Position numbers and translations under genes: made by a program. A model generated the notes under the pieces. The model saw only the letters and a program-made list of their open reading frames with translations. It searched no databases and was not told the DNA's origin. Below are positions 14,101 to 24,500 of a stretch of 64,000 nucleotides of DNA, piece after piece. The stretch comes from Owenia fusiformis (Eukaryota; Annelida; Polychaeta; Sabellida; Oweniidae): assembly GCA_903813345.2 (NCBI GenBank), contig CAIIXF020000003.1, positions 3,934,109 to 3,998,108 of the forward strand, given 5' to 3'. Every line of letters starts with the position of its first letter. Within the stretch, counting starts at the first letter, position 1.

Positions 14101-17100
14101 GTTTGAAATAAAAGTCTAGTTCCTAAAATAGATAATTCTTTAAGTTGTTTGTTCAGCTTTGCCATTGCAATCTATTAGAATATTCCCAACTTTATAATAA
14201 ATAATAAATGGAAATAGGTTGTTTTCAACTTATTACAGGAGTATTAGGTATTATTAGCATTATTAGGGGAGCATGACAACTACATGGTTATAGGTGTCTT
14301 TTAACAGTGCTAAATAAGGAATTACAATAGTTTAACCATATAAGTTAAATTCATGTCTTTTTCATACACGTTCATGCCACAATGCCGCAGTTTTATTCCT
14401 TAACTATTATTTTTCCTACGTTGTTTATATGTTTGTTTTCTCAACTCTATCTCCTATGGTTTCATAACATATTCATATGCTAATTTCCAGCTCCTGATGA
14501 TGCACCTACAGACATAGATCTAATTCCACAAAGCAGATCATTTACAATCAGATTTTACACACCAAAGAGACCAAATGGAATTATTACTGTTTTTGAAACC
14601 CATATCCATAATTTGGATATGGGATCACACAAAAGAGAAAATCACACCGTGCCATCGATGGATGTAATCATTTCAAAAACCGCCGAAACATTTACAATAA
14701 AAGGTTTGGAGCCATTTACAAGATATAGTGTACGAGTTAGGGCATATACACGTGTGGGGACTGGACCATGGAGTGATGTGGCCATTAAAAGGACATCACA
14801 AGCAGGTGAGGCAGTTTATCTTCGTGAGTTCGATTCAAATCAAGACGCCTATGTAAAAGAGCTAGAATCGTTAGTGCTATAAATAACATGATAAAATCCT
14901 GACAACGGTTTAAATACATCAATTATCTAAATAAAACTATTTTCCAGCTCCAGATGACGCCCCTACCAACTTGATTATCATCCCATTAGCCAGATCATTT
15001 ATGATTAGGTTTGAACCCTTGAATAAACCGAACGGGGTTATTACCACTTACGAAAGCTTTATTCAGAACCTGGCTACAGAGACAAATCAAACACAAAATT
15101 ATACAGTCTCCTCTAGAAATGGACTGCCTTTAAGTATCGATGCAAGAATTAACATAACTGACTTAGAACCATTTACAAACTATAGTGTAAAAGTTCGAGC
15201 ATATACTTATGTGGGAAGTGGTCCATGGAGTGGTCTTGCATATCAAACTACATTAGAAGCAGGTACGTATATCAACTGGCTATATTTCCGAAGCTTTACA
15301 AAATTCACCTCCTTTTTGAATAATGAAGTATATTTCAATTATGAAAGATATTTCATGATTAAGAAGATCATTTTGGATTCAATGTCAAGGTGTACATACA
15401 GTGCAAGTATTTTCAAAGCTCACGCCATGCCATGCCGTCGAGATGCCGGCTACTGCGTGCATCGCGACCGCTGCGCGCCCGCTCTTCGTCTGTACGCCGA
15501 GCGCTCTTCGTGCTCACAGCGACAGCGATTCTACTGCTTAGCTAGCGGACTAACGGAGGAATTTATGAAATACTGCCTTAGTATTCATGTTTTGCATCCA
15601 ATGAAACAGTAAAAACCAGAAAAGCAACACAATTAATTGATTTCATCTCAATTTCTTTTCTCTAGCTCCTGGACACGTATCAAGCTTCGGGGCCTATCCG
15701 ATTAACTACACGACTGTCTATTTAACATGGAGCCATCCTTTAGAGCGAAATGGTATTCTTAGAGGATTTGTCATCATTGTATCAAACGGTACTTGGCAAA
15801 CAACAAGAGTTCAACATACTACCATGGAGTATTACGTAGTGGGTTTACACGGTTATACTAACTATACATTTGGTGTAGCAGCAGTTACAATAGACGTCGG
15901 AGACGTAGTCGGTAGACAAGTTCAAACGCCAGAAGGTCGTAAGTTAATCTTATAGTGATGAATTCTATTCAGATTGATATTTTGACCAATCTTAATGTTT
16001 TGCATCATGCAAATATTCAAATATATTTATGTTTTTGTTATCTATAAAGTTTTTCCGAACTTGCTGTGAAACTTTATTTCCATTTCCGTAGATAAAGGTC
16101 ACCATTTTTACTAAATTGATGAGTTCCATAGTAATGTAAACAAGCTATAGCTATGGAATAGTTCACCGGTGTATATACTCATAAATAAGTAAAATGTGTC
16201 CAGACGGCAATTTCGTTCATTAACCCTAATGTGTACAACATATTTGTTTGATTGAAAACGGGCTTCCATAGCATTTACTTAGCATAAATTAAATTTTACG
16301 CTATTGTTTATAATTCTGTGTTTAGCACCAGGAGATGCACCTACGGATTTAGTTATGATACCACAAGATAAATCAATTATATTGAGATTTTCTCCACCAA
16401 GTAAACCAAATGGAATCATTGTGGCATATGAAAGCCAAATACACGATTTGGAAAGAGAAAGAAACAAAACTCAGAATTACACTACCTCTGTTACATTAGT
16501 AACTAATCCGAATAACGCCCAAAGCCTTATGATTAGTGGCTTGAGGCCATTTACAAACTATAGTGTAAAGGTCAGAGCATATACAAGGGTGGGAAGCGGT
16601 CCTTGGAGCGAAACAATCACGCAAAATACACTCAGAACAGGCAAGTGTTTTCATAGTAAACAGGTAAGGTTCGCTAGCTTCTTGTAATGTAATTTTCAGT
16701 ATAAAAACTGTTTGCAAGTTGTCGTTTGAGATTTGCCTGATACATTTATTTAATATTTTAGTTTGATCAAAATCGTGTACTAAAACACATTTTCGCGATG
16801 TGTAAGCTAACCGAATGCCTTTTAAATTAGGTCTGTTATAAATATTTTTATTGTGGAATCAAACAGAATAACATATTTATTTTCAGTGCCTCGACCGAAC
16901 ATACGGGTTGAAATGATTGCAGGAATTACAGTTGGTTTAAGTTGTCTTTTGGCATTAATGATCATTATCGTTGCGATTGTCGTAAAAAAGAGAAGGTCAG
17001 TCTTTAGTTATTATTTCAAGCAACACCGACCTAAAATGATGTGTTCTTTTTAAAGGACCGCGAGTTGTTTGTAGACTGAATTAGGGTAGTTTTTTCATGC

Positions 17101-18377
17101 ATTTCGCTTGTGTTTTTCACTTAAAAAAACATCAATACACATCAAACATCTAATTGACTATAAGGTTGCACCATATACTCCCAAAAAATATTTTTTATTT
17201 TCGAGGATTATCTCTGGATTAACACCCAGATATTGTTATTTTTCAAACTTTAGAGGGCTGGGAATCATTATTACGATCTCTTTGACTAATATTAATGCTG
17301 TTTTAAATAGGTTTCATGTATGCCAATAATTTCTCAAATTGTGTAAATGGTAACTCTTCCTTAATCCGTAGAATTATATCTTTGAGGAATATCCCATGTT
17401 AATCCAATGGTATAGTTCCAAGCAGATTTTAGATAACAGGAACGTTAATCATTAATACACACCTTATTGGGTTGTTTTGGCTTATATTTCAAGCCAATGA
17501 GTTGTGTCTTTCCTGTTATCTCAAAATTTTCTTGGAACTATACCGTTGGATTACGGGATTATGGGAAATCCCTCAAAAAGAAAATCCTTGGGATTGAGGA
17601 ATTTTGACAAACAATCTGAGAAATTATTGGCATGCATGAAACCTATTTAAAGCAGCATCAATATTATTCAAAAGTGATCGCAATGACGATTCCCAACCCT
17701 CTTTAAGTTTGAAAACTAACAATACTTGGTTGTTAATCCATAGATAATCAACAAATAATCCTTGAAAATGAGAAATATTTTATAGGATTATATGGTGCAA
17801 TCTTATAGTCAATAAATTTTTTTAAAGTGTATTGATGTTTTTTTTTAGATGAAAAACACAAGCGAAATGCATAAAAAAGCTCCACAGATTCAGTCCACAA
17901 ACAACTTGCGGTCCTTTCAGACATAAAGACCTAGCATTATCTAAACGTTCTCACAATTCTCTGTCACTTGGGACGACAATAAACAATAGTACAGACAATC
18001 AAACAAATATCACCGGTTGTGATCATTTTTAATTGTCTTTAAAACAGTGCAATCATTTCTTGGTGCATAGCATGATAATGTCGATTGTATTTATTAGATC
18101 AGGGGAGGTATACCATCATGCGCTGCACTTTCTATTTAATAGTATAGTTTATTGTTCCAGGATTGCATCAAAACAAAAAAGCACCGGGGACATCGCCCAT
18201 TCAGAAGAACCCCATACAGGCATTGATAAGCAAAACAATAATGAAATTCAAACGCAACCATGTCATCCCAATGGACACGATTCTGATGCTATTGATAATG
18301 TACGAATACCTGTTGAAAAGCAAATAAAGCTACTACTATGGTCATTAGTAATGAAAGACACTAGTACTACAGCATGA
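4203..18377 (+). CDS. Multi-FN3 single-pass membrane receptor-like protein (17 exons)
   Basis: Joined exons: 4203-4253, 5067-5100, 8671-8964, 9220-9510, 9793-9990, 10153-10242, 11383-11573, 11810-12047, 12659-12943, 13275-13586, 13767-14042, 14491-14805, 14948-15262, 15666-15938, 16326-16640, 16887-16995, 18161-18377. Every junction keeps phase and total length is 3,804 nt (1,267 residues). Order: signal peptide (1 to about 20), short linker, eleven FN3 domains (about 29-1159), membrane span (about 1170-1192) followed by KKRR, then a tail of about 72 residues. FN3 hallmarks repeat throughout: a W in strand B, PNG before strand C, LEPFTNYSV-type strands and VRAY...GSGPWS. Many N-glycosylation sequons are present. 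Vertebrate proteins with such FN3 strings include sidekicks and receptor phosphatases (PTPRQ/PTPRB type), but no Ig or phosphatase domain was seen, so I give no symbol. The likely role is cell-surface adhesion or recognition. Alternative 3' exons outside this model cannot be excluded. Confidence 0.85.
5697..5996. repeat. Single arm of the 17-kb foldback family
   Basis: This stretch matches the right arm of the inverted-repeat element at 17052-17917, sharing words such as GAAATTATTGGCAT, AACCTATTTAAA and AAAGTGTATTGATG in the same order. The complementary arm is not found nearby, so it is a half copy. Both copies lie in introns of the same gene. Confidence 0.7.
6536..6712. mobile_element. Short MITE with 16-bp perfect terminal inverted repeats
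   Basis: Arms ATTGGCCCCCACGTGA (6536-6551) and its exact complement (6697-6712) bracket about 145 bp without coding capacity. Each arm contains the palindromic E-box CACGTG. The size and terminal symmetry fit a non-autonomous DNA transposon. The superfamily is unclear because no target duplication could be defined. Confidence 0.6.
7288..7365. repeat. Microsatellite of GTGGTC/GTGATC units
   Basis: About 78 bp of alternating CGTGGT and CGTGAT hexamers. Read in frame they give spurious His-Asp or Arg-Gly-Arg-Asp strings, which are not coding. Confidence 0.9.
7370..8430. repeat. Satellite of about 145-bp units, eight copies
   Basis: Eight tandem units start near 7370, 7517, 7663, 7812, 7955, 8098, 8240 and 8388. 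Each contains TTGTCATCGCCATTTCAG, then a CTCATCGGATTTCCTTC block and a GGCCATCTTGTTTTCTGG block. Units differ by scattered substitutions and small indels, so the array is not freshly amplified. It lies inside intron 2 of the FN3 gene, ending about 240 bp before exon 3. The gene model skips its short open frames. Confidence 0.9.
8671..12943 (+). CDS. FN3 domains 1-5 of the receptor gene (exons 3-9)
   Basis: Exons 8671-8964 and 9220-9510 each encode one whole FN3 domain flanked by phase-1 introns. Domain 3 is split into 9793-9990 and 10153-10242 at a phase-1 junction before GLPYEFHVSAVN. Domain 4 is split by a phase-0 intron between 11383-11573 and 11810-12047. Domain 5 is one exon, 12659-12943. 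These five are divergent from one another, unlike the near-identical distal ones, and domain 4 is longest because of an inserted loop. Domains 2 and 4 contain extra cysteines that could pair. Intron acceptors are all AG preceded by pyrimidine tracts. Confidence 0.8.
10243..11382 (+). other. Intron 6 of the FN3 gene with an empty-site repeat
   Basis: The stretch at about 10558-10645 is homologous to the flanks of two transposons at 43.6-45.3 kb but lacks the inserts, so it shows the pre-insertion state of that repeat. Otherwise nothing is recognised. The open frame at 10845-11126 has no domain features. Confidence 0.6.
13275..14805 (+). CDS. FN3 domains 6-8, first A-B-A block (exons 10-12)
   Basis: Exons 13275-13586, 13767-14042 and 14491-14805 encode FN3 domains of two subtypes. 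Type A begins AP(G/D)DAPT and ends GPWS with 312-315 nt. Type B begins APGKVSNFSAWP with 276 nt. All are symmetric 1-1 exons, so they can be duplicated or skipped without a frameshift. Exon 10 ends with the GC donor AG|GCAAGT at 13587. Exon 11 ends C|GTACGT and exon 12 G|GTGAGG. Confidence 0.85.
14948..16640 (+). CDS. FN3 domains 9-11, second A-B-A block (exons 13-15)
   Basis: Exons 14948-15262 (A), 15666-15938 (B) and 16326-16640 (A) repeat the order and lengths of the preceding block. Shared phrases include NYTTVYLTW in type B and SGPWS plus LEPFTNYSVKVRAY in type A. The last exon again ends with a GC donor (AG|GCAAGT at 16641). Reading past the exon 13 donor stays open to 15612, but that extension has no FN3 character and the donor GTACGT at 15263 matches its sister exons. 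Confidence 0.85.
16887..18377 (+). CDS. Membrane-span exon and cytoplasmic tail exon of the FN3 gene
   Basis: Exon 16 (16887-16995) encodes a hydrophobic run (IAGITVGLSCLLALMIIIV, followed by AIVV) and then KKRR, a typical stop-transfer signal. It ends in phase 2, and exon 17 begins one nucleotide into the matching codon at 18161. The tail is polar, rich in N, Q, H and D, with no ITAM, phosphatase or kinase region. The stop TGA is at 18375-18377. No AATAAA lies close downstream. The nearest is inside the transposon at about 19427. Confidence 0.75.
17052..17917. mobile_element. Foldback element of about 866 bp in the penultimate intron
   Basis: The first 290 bp and the last 310 bp are inverted copies. 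The ends AAAGGACCGC and its complement, the AGTGTATTGATG/CATCAATACACA words and the CCTATTTAAA/TTTAAATAGG words all pair. The central part (about 17345-17610) is also partly self-complementary around GGAACTATACCRTTGGATTA. There is no coding capacity. It sits between the membrane-span and tail exons. Confidence 0.8.
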
Positions 18378-18570
18378 ATAATAGAAGAAACTATGGCATA
18401 ATGGGAGACATTTCAGTGTTTTACTGAACGGGTTTCACAAAAAGGAGTGCTTAACGATATGAAGACTAAGTATTATTATAGCAATGGCACAGGGGTAGCC
18501 GGGTTAATAACCGGACACTCCTTCGCAAGACGACCTTCCTTGGTGGCATAATTCATTTGATTAGTAAACA
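18378..18570. other. 3' flank of the FN3 gene
   Basis: Presumed 3' untranslated or intergenic DNA without a recognisable polyadenylation signal. A small palindrome (CCGGGTTAATAACCGG) lies near 18500. Confidence 0.4.
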
Positions 18571-19552
18571 CAGGGTGTCTCAAAATGTGTGCCCAAAGTA
18601 TATCAAAAACATAGACAAACCAATTAACATGTTTAGACATTTTTTGCATGGTATTGTTGTCAAAGGATGAACGTTTTCCCCATATACACAGTTTTTAATT
18701 CAGTTTTGCCTTTTTGATATTTTAACCCGTTACCTTTTACACCACATATTCAATGTAACCTCATATTTCGACGACAGTCTGCATCCTTACTATTACATTG
18801 TTCATCACATTTGATATTTCTGGTGGAGTGTTTTGATTTCTGTTCGAATGCTAGTCTTAGGTTGTTCTAGGCCTCTTAGCTTGGGTTTAGCATAAAAATG
18901 GTCCTTCAAATAGCCTCAGAGAAAAAAGCATTGCCCGTCAAATATGGTAAATAGGGAGGCCCTCACAATGTCTTATAGCCCCTTATACAGAGAGGTCAGA
19001 GGTTCAAGAAACTGCGTTGGTTGGGAATCTAGTGTAGCCTTTGTTGTGTGTATCAATTTGAGACCACTGTGTTTTCATTTGGATATCATATAGTTTCCAG
19101 GCTAGCCTGCCTAACTCTGGAAGATAACTCCTGAATCATTTGCCTATAAAAGACCTGATTCTCTGTGTTTGTTCTGCCATCGTTATCCTCGAACATCTTT
19201 TTCTGTGACTATTTGAAGGAGTGTTTTAATGCTCAATCCAAGCAAAAATACCTAGAACAACTTAAGGGCAACATCCAAAGAGAAATCCAAAACATTCCAC
19301 AGGAATTATTATTAAATGTGATGAACAATGTGGCAGGAAGGATGCAGGCCGTCATCGAAATGTGAGGTTACATTGATTATGAGGTATAAAAGGTAAAGGG
19401 TTAAAGCATCAAAAAGGCGAGACTGAAATAAAATCATGGTGTATTGGGAAAAAACGTTCATGTTTTGGCTACATGACCATGCAAAAAATGTCTGAAAATA
19501 TTAATTGGTTTATCTGTGCTGTTGATATACTTTTGGGTACATTTTTGAGACA
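18571..19552. mobile_element. Palindromic Tc1/mariner-like element made of two inverted transposase ends
   Basis: The right arm (about 19150-19552) reads on the plus strand as a transposase C-terminus: residues DYLKECF, LEQLKGNIQREI, then a stop at 19363-19365. It ends in a terminal repeat finishing TTTTTGAGACA. The left arm (18571 to about 18965) is an inverted, diverged copy of the same stretch: terminal repeat CAGGGTGTCTCAAAATG, then on the minus strand the same transposase tail. So the element is about 400 bp of 3' end duplicated head to head, with no catalytic core. AATAAA at about 19427 could serve as a polyadenylation signal for the FN3 gene. Confidence 0.75.
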
Positions 19553-20313
19553 TTAAATAGCAAGTCCCGTAACCAAAAACTACAACCATTTTCATCATTG
19601 AAAGAGCACAACTTGCCAAATAATTGTTAGATTTACTGGATAATAAAATAATGTTTGTTAATTTTAATCAATTCAACGTTCATGTTATTGCAGTTTAAAA
19701 GTTTGAACCTTAACCTTGACTTTTATTAAAGTTTGCGAGCATTTCAGTAAACTCTCTTTCTCCCAACAGCCATATTTGTTTACCGAAATATTGACATGGG
19801 TTCTGAATTATTTTTTCTCCAAATAAATATGATATGAGATGTTGAAAACGACGTTTCTGGTATGTTCTTCAAATATTTCTTTAGGTTTCTGCAAGAGAGC
19901 GTGGAAGACGTCGTGGCACAACGCTTCCAATTTTTTCTTACGCATTTGAAAATCAGATTGCCATTTCATGTCCCGTTATGAGCCAAATGTTGTTCAAAAA
20001 GTTGTTTACGGTTTTTGTATCACGCATGCCTTTGATTTCAAGTTACAACCTGAATAGGAATATAATATAATGTAAAATTGTATTTTAAAGTTATAAAGTC
20101 GGCTACATTTATTTCCTTCGTACAATGTCGTTTTCCTTCTGAATCTTACATAATCATTCAGAAATAACATCCTTGTGTCCACAAGCTTTATGACTTTTGT
20201 TATATAAGAGTGTATTGACATTTTAAAGGTTTTAAACCTCATTAGTTAATGTTTTATTAGATACATTGATTCACAAGTATAGTATCGTCGTATATTATAG
20301 ACTGCGACTGGTG
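19553..20313. other. Spacer between convergent FN3 and SRCR genes
   Basis: About 760 bp of AT-rich DNA with no domain or splice-supported exon seen. If the SRCR gene has a further C-terminal exon it should lie here on the minus strand, but none was recognised. Confidence 0.45.
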
Positions 20314-21599
20314 TCACTGTTTCTTTTTACCATAACATCCGATGACTGCCATTCGTGTGCAGTTGTAACTCTCTTCCAACTCGCACTGCCCGATAGACAA
20401 TTCATGGCCCAAACACTTTGCTTTGACAATGGGCCAAAAAAATTTATTGCGAGGGAAGTACTTCCTTTAAGAGTTTAAATAGCCACGCACTCTAGCAATG
20501 GGAATTTCATATTGACGTACACTAGGTAAAATGAAATATTTTCTTTTACCAGTGGTAGAGAAGCAAACGACCTCACTGAGGTTACCGTCCTTTTCATCAT
20601 CACATAACCATCGCCATTTTTCTTTTCCTCGATGTCCAATATTCAGTTGAAGCATTCCACGTTTCAATGGCTTCCATATGTCTATCCGATGGCAAAATAC
20701 GATTGCTCTTTTGTTAGATATGCATGACGCTTCGTTACCAAAATTAAAGGTGCACTCTGCAATGTTTGCTTCATCGCCATTACATGTCACATTACTCATT
20801 ATAATTGGATTTTCCATACCTCCTGTGATGTTATTTGTGTCAAAGCCTGCATACATGGGCATATCTAAGCAAAAGGAAATATGTGATACAAAGAGACCTA
20901 AATAATTGTGTCACCATTTAATACATAGTAGCCTGGATAGAAGTGTTCAAGGGTCACATTTTCTTTTTAATATGTACATATTTGAAAACTAAAGTAAAAT
21001 TCTGACGTACAATTAAAAAATATTTAAGGAACATCTCTTAATTTATGAGTATTCATAGTACGTTTTTGTTATAGAATATTGATGACAAAATCTGGACCAC
21101 TAGGTTCGCCTTTGTATCATCTCAATGTATATATACTGCGAACATGTTGATGACAGGTTGAGTAAATACCATGAAGTGAATACAAGGATGATACACAGAA
21201 AATGTATGCCTACATAATTATTGGAATACGACGTTTAATTGTCTACTCAAAAGTCGCCATTCAATTGACGTTCATAAATTATATTATGCGTTTATACCAA
21301 AATGTGTGTTATGCAGATGTGTGGGAGTGTCTAAAATATATTAATCTATTAAGTTTAATCATACCCTCGCCTGAAATGCTTTCTATTATTTTATGGAGGG
21401 ATGTAACATATATTGACGTTTTACAAAGAGAGCTTACGAGTTGGTTGGTTAAATGCGCCTGCTTGTCTGCATAGTACTTGCGTTTCTTTGATGCCCCAAC
21501 CTGTAGCACAAATGGCTCCAATCGGCTTGTTTGGGACATGTACTTCTACTTGGCCTGTGTAAGGATACTCTGGCTTTGCCTTGATGTATTCACGTATAC
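20314..21599 (-). CDS. SRCR domains 7 and 8 (exons 6 and 7), interrupted by one in-frame TAA
   Basis: Exon 6 (21599-21438) starts after CAAATAG, encodes GQVEVHVPNKPIG, AICATGW and VLCRQAG, and ends ACT C|GTAAGC. Exon 7 (20864-20314) completes domain 7 (VTCNGDEANIAEC, IVFC) and adds domain 8: LQLNIGHRG, WRWLCDD, SEVVC, then TAA at 20467-20469, then in the same frame KAKCLGHELSIGQCE and NCTRMAVIGCY. A minimal 60-nt phase-0 intron (GTACGT to GGAAG) could remove the TAA, but its acceptor lacks a pyrimidine tract. Confidence 0.65.
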
Positions 21600-24500
21600 C
21601 TATTTGATGAAAAATACAAATTTCTGATTAAACAGTTAAACCACACTTAAATTGTTACAATTGTTTCAAACAGGGTCGTTAAGAGGTCGATAATGTATTT
21701 AGGGACGTTCCGCATTAATCGGCTTATCATCTACATAGTGGAAATTAAGTCCTTCTAGGGGAGTCTTATTTTCAGCAACTGGAAATTATGTAGAGTCATT
21801 TTTAATAAGACATGGAAAGCTAGCGTATTTTGAATATGTTGTTGTAAGTGAATAATGACCTGGCCGATGATCCCAGCACTTCACACCTATATTGTAATAA
21901 TCACACGTTGTATAATAGTGTCGATCTCTCTTAATCATACATCCGATTCCTAAGTCAGTTTCCGTACATATAAACGAAGCATAATCCTTCTTGACTGGAT
22001 CAGAGAGTTGTTCATAGAATATGGGAACAGCATGCTGAGGAGAGAATCCCAAATTGTCACATATTACGCTTGCCTCTGTTTCAGTCCAGCTATCACTACA
22101 GAGGCTTGCGTTAAGTAACTCCGGCTTACCAGAAGGACCATCGGGATCATTCAAATGTATCTTTACAGAATTTGAAAAATCACACACGACATATATCATA
22201 TCACATGAGCCATAATTCATTACTATCCATACGAAAGATGCACAATCGTGCAAACTGTCTTCAGATCCATTGCAGCCCAGACGTGTATGAACGTGGACAG
22301 GAGTGGACCATATATATTGTTTGTATGTGACTATATTCCCTCTTTTGATGCCTAAATGTTTGCACATGACTCTAGACTCATTCATGTTCCATTCATCCCG
22401 ATCATCATCATGTCTACATACAGGTAACCACGTGGAGTCATTAACAAGAACCTCAACTACGCCATATGTCCCGTCACTTAGTCGAATCGATGGAATGTCA
22501 CATGATACCTAAGCACTTCTACACCTTTCCCCTGACCCAATTTTCCATGTTGTATGGTGGCATTCTTCCAAATGATTATGGGAACCTCGACAAGAAATGT
22601 CCGTATACAAAACATGTTGGGGTTGGGGCTTTGATTTGAATTCCGAGTAGCTTTCTAGACTTTCTACAATAATAACATCAATGCCTGCCTTGTAGCCAAG
22701 CTGCCGACAAACTGCCAGGGCAACTCCAAATGTCCACTGGTAATAAGTGTTACACACAGTGAACCATGTCCCGTTAAGATAGACCTTCAGGTCTCCATAT
22801 GAGCCTTTATCCAACTTTATGACAGCATCGGAGACATCACCTTTTAGTAAATATTAATAGATATTTGACAAGCGTGACGGGTATGACGTATGCATGATAT
22901 CATAGAATTAATAAATTTAAATAAATTCAGTTCTTAAAGCTTGCAATTGATGAAACGAGGCAACTATTTGTTGACTTTGTGAAATAATTAACACAGGATG
23001 GTATCAGAAGATTTGTCCGCTGTGACGGAGCATGCTATTTTCATAAAAACAAGCCTAGCTATTTTGGTCTAAACGCATTTTCAAATTTATCTTGAGCTAG
23101 AAGCAATTTAAAAGATTAAAAAGGTATCAAATTTCGGTTGGCTAGAATTCTTTAACACAATGGCGTGACCTTACATGACCTTTATGTTAATGCTGATGGC
23201 TTAGTGTTCAATTAGGTAGATAAGTTTAATATGGGGGCTATAGGATGCTTCGATCAACCACATAACTTGACTTAACACTAAGAATACTTCACGATTTATT
23301 TTTTATTTCATATGTTCCGTCATATCAAAGAAAATTACTTACTCCATGCAATGGATATATAGTTTGCGGGTAACCTTCACTTCTGTTTGAAGTCGAATAA
23401 CGCTAGGAGTAAAAGCTATTGAATACGGCACCAGCGTATCAAACTCTAAAGTGTACCATTTCTTTTTTAATTTTTTAATGGCGTGATATAGTGACGATGA
23501 TATTAACAAATGTTTCGGCATAACTCTGAATGTATTACTGAGATATGGATGTATTGGGTCTTATCAATTTTTTATAAAAACTAATGTTTACATCTTTGTC
23601 CACTGTGACGGAGCAGTTTTACAGTTCACATTTGTAATTGCGCTCTCACAGCGGACTAAAAACTTTATTTTTAACCAAAGAATTAAAAAAATACACTACA
23701 TCAACATCTCATTAATACCTTCATAGTTATGCTGAAAACATATGTTAATATTATCGTGTTACTATATCGTGCCATTAAAAAGTTACACAAAATTTTCGAT
23801 ACTAGCCTGTGATTAATAAATGACTTTAGACATACTTTTAATAGGCTCATCTGGACATGCTATGTATCTGTGTCTTCCGTTTGAGCTACACATATGCAAG
23901 TTGAATCCTATCTCTATCCCGCTACATTTTGATAGATCTTCTAATACAGCATTACCTTCGTCACAGTCAATAACAGCCTCAGCATGTGCATATTTACTTG
24001 TATGTACACTTGTGGCATAGGCTGTCTCTAATCCTAGCCACTTGCATGCCACATGTGGACTCACATGACAAGCAATGTACCATCCCCTAGGTGTAGAGAT
24101 TTCAAAAAATCCAATTTTTAAACCAGATGAAATTGTTCCTTGTCTTAGTCTGAATTGTGGTTCACATACCACATTTAGATGATTCCAACAACGTCTTGTT
24201 TTATCACAATCGTAATAAAATGATTTGCAGTCTTTGAAGTCTCGTTCACTACCGTCACATATAATCTCATACTTCCAAACGGGTCCTCTATATATAGGAT
24301 ATGCAGGAACAAACCTACCACCGGACAAACCAAAATCATAACCAAAGTTCCTGCAGGCTACATCTGCGAGAGGTTTCTCATATAAGAATTGAGATCCATA
24401 ATAGCATAGTCTTCCCCATGCTCCGCCATGAACTATCTCGATGATTCCTGATACCATGCGGATCGCATCTTCATTTTCATATTTCTTGCATATCACTGTT

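Noticed and set aside
15263-15612. Open extension of FN3 exon 13
   Set aside because: The frame stays open by chance past a good GTACGT donor whose position matches the sister exons. The extra residues have no FN3 features.
20266-20478. 70-codon plus-strand frame
   Set aside because: It is the complement of the second half of SRCR domain 8 on the minus strand, which has clear domain signatures.
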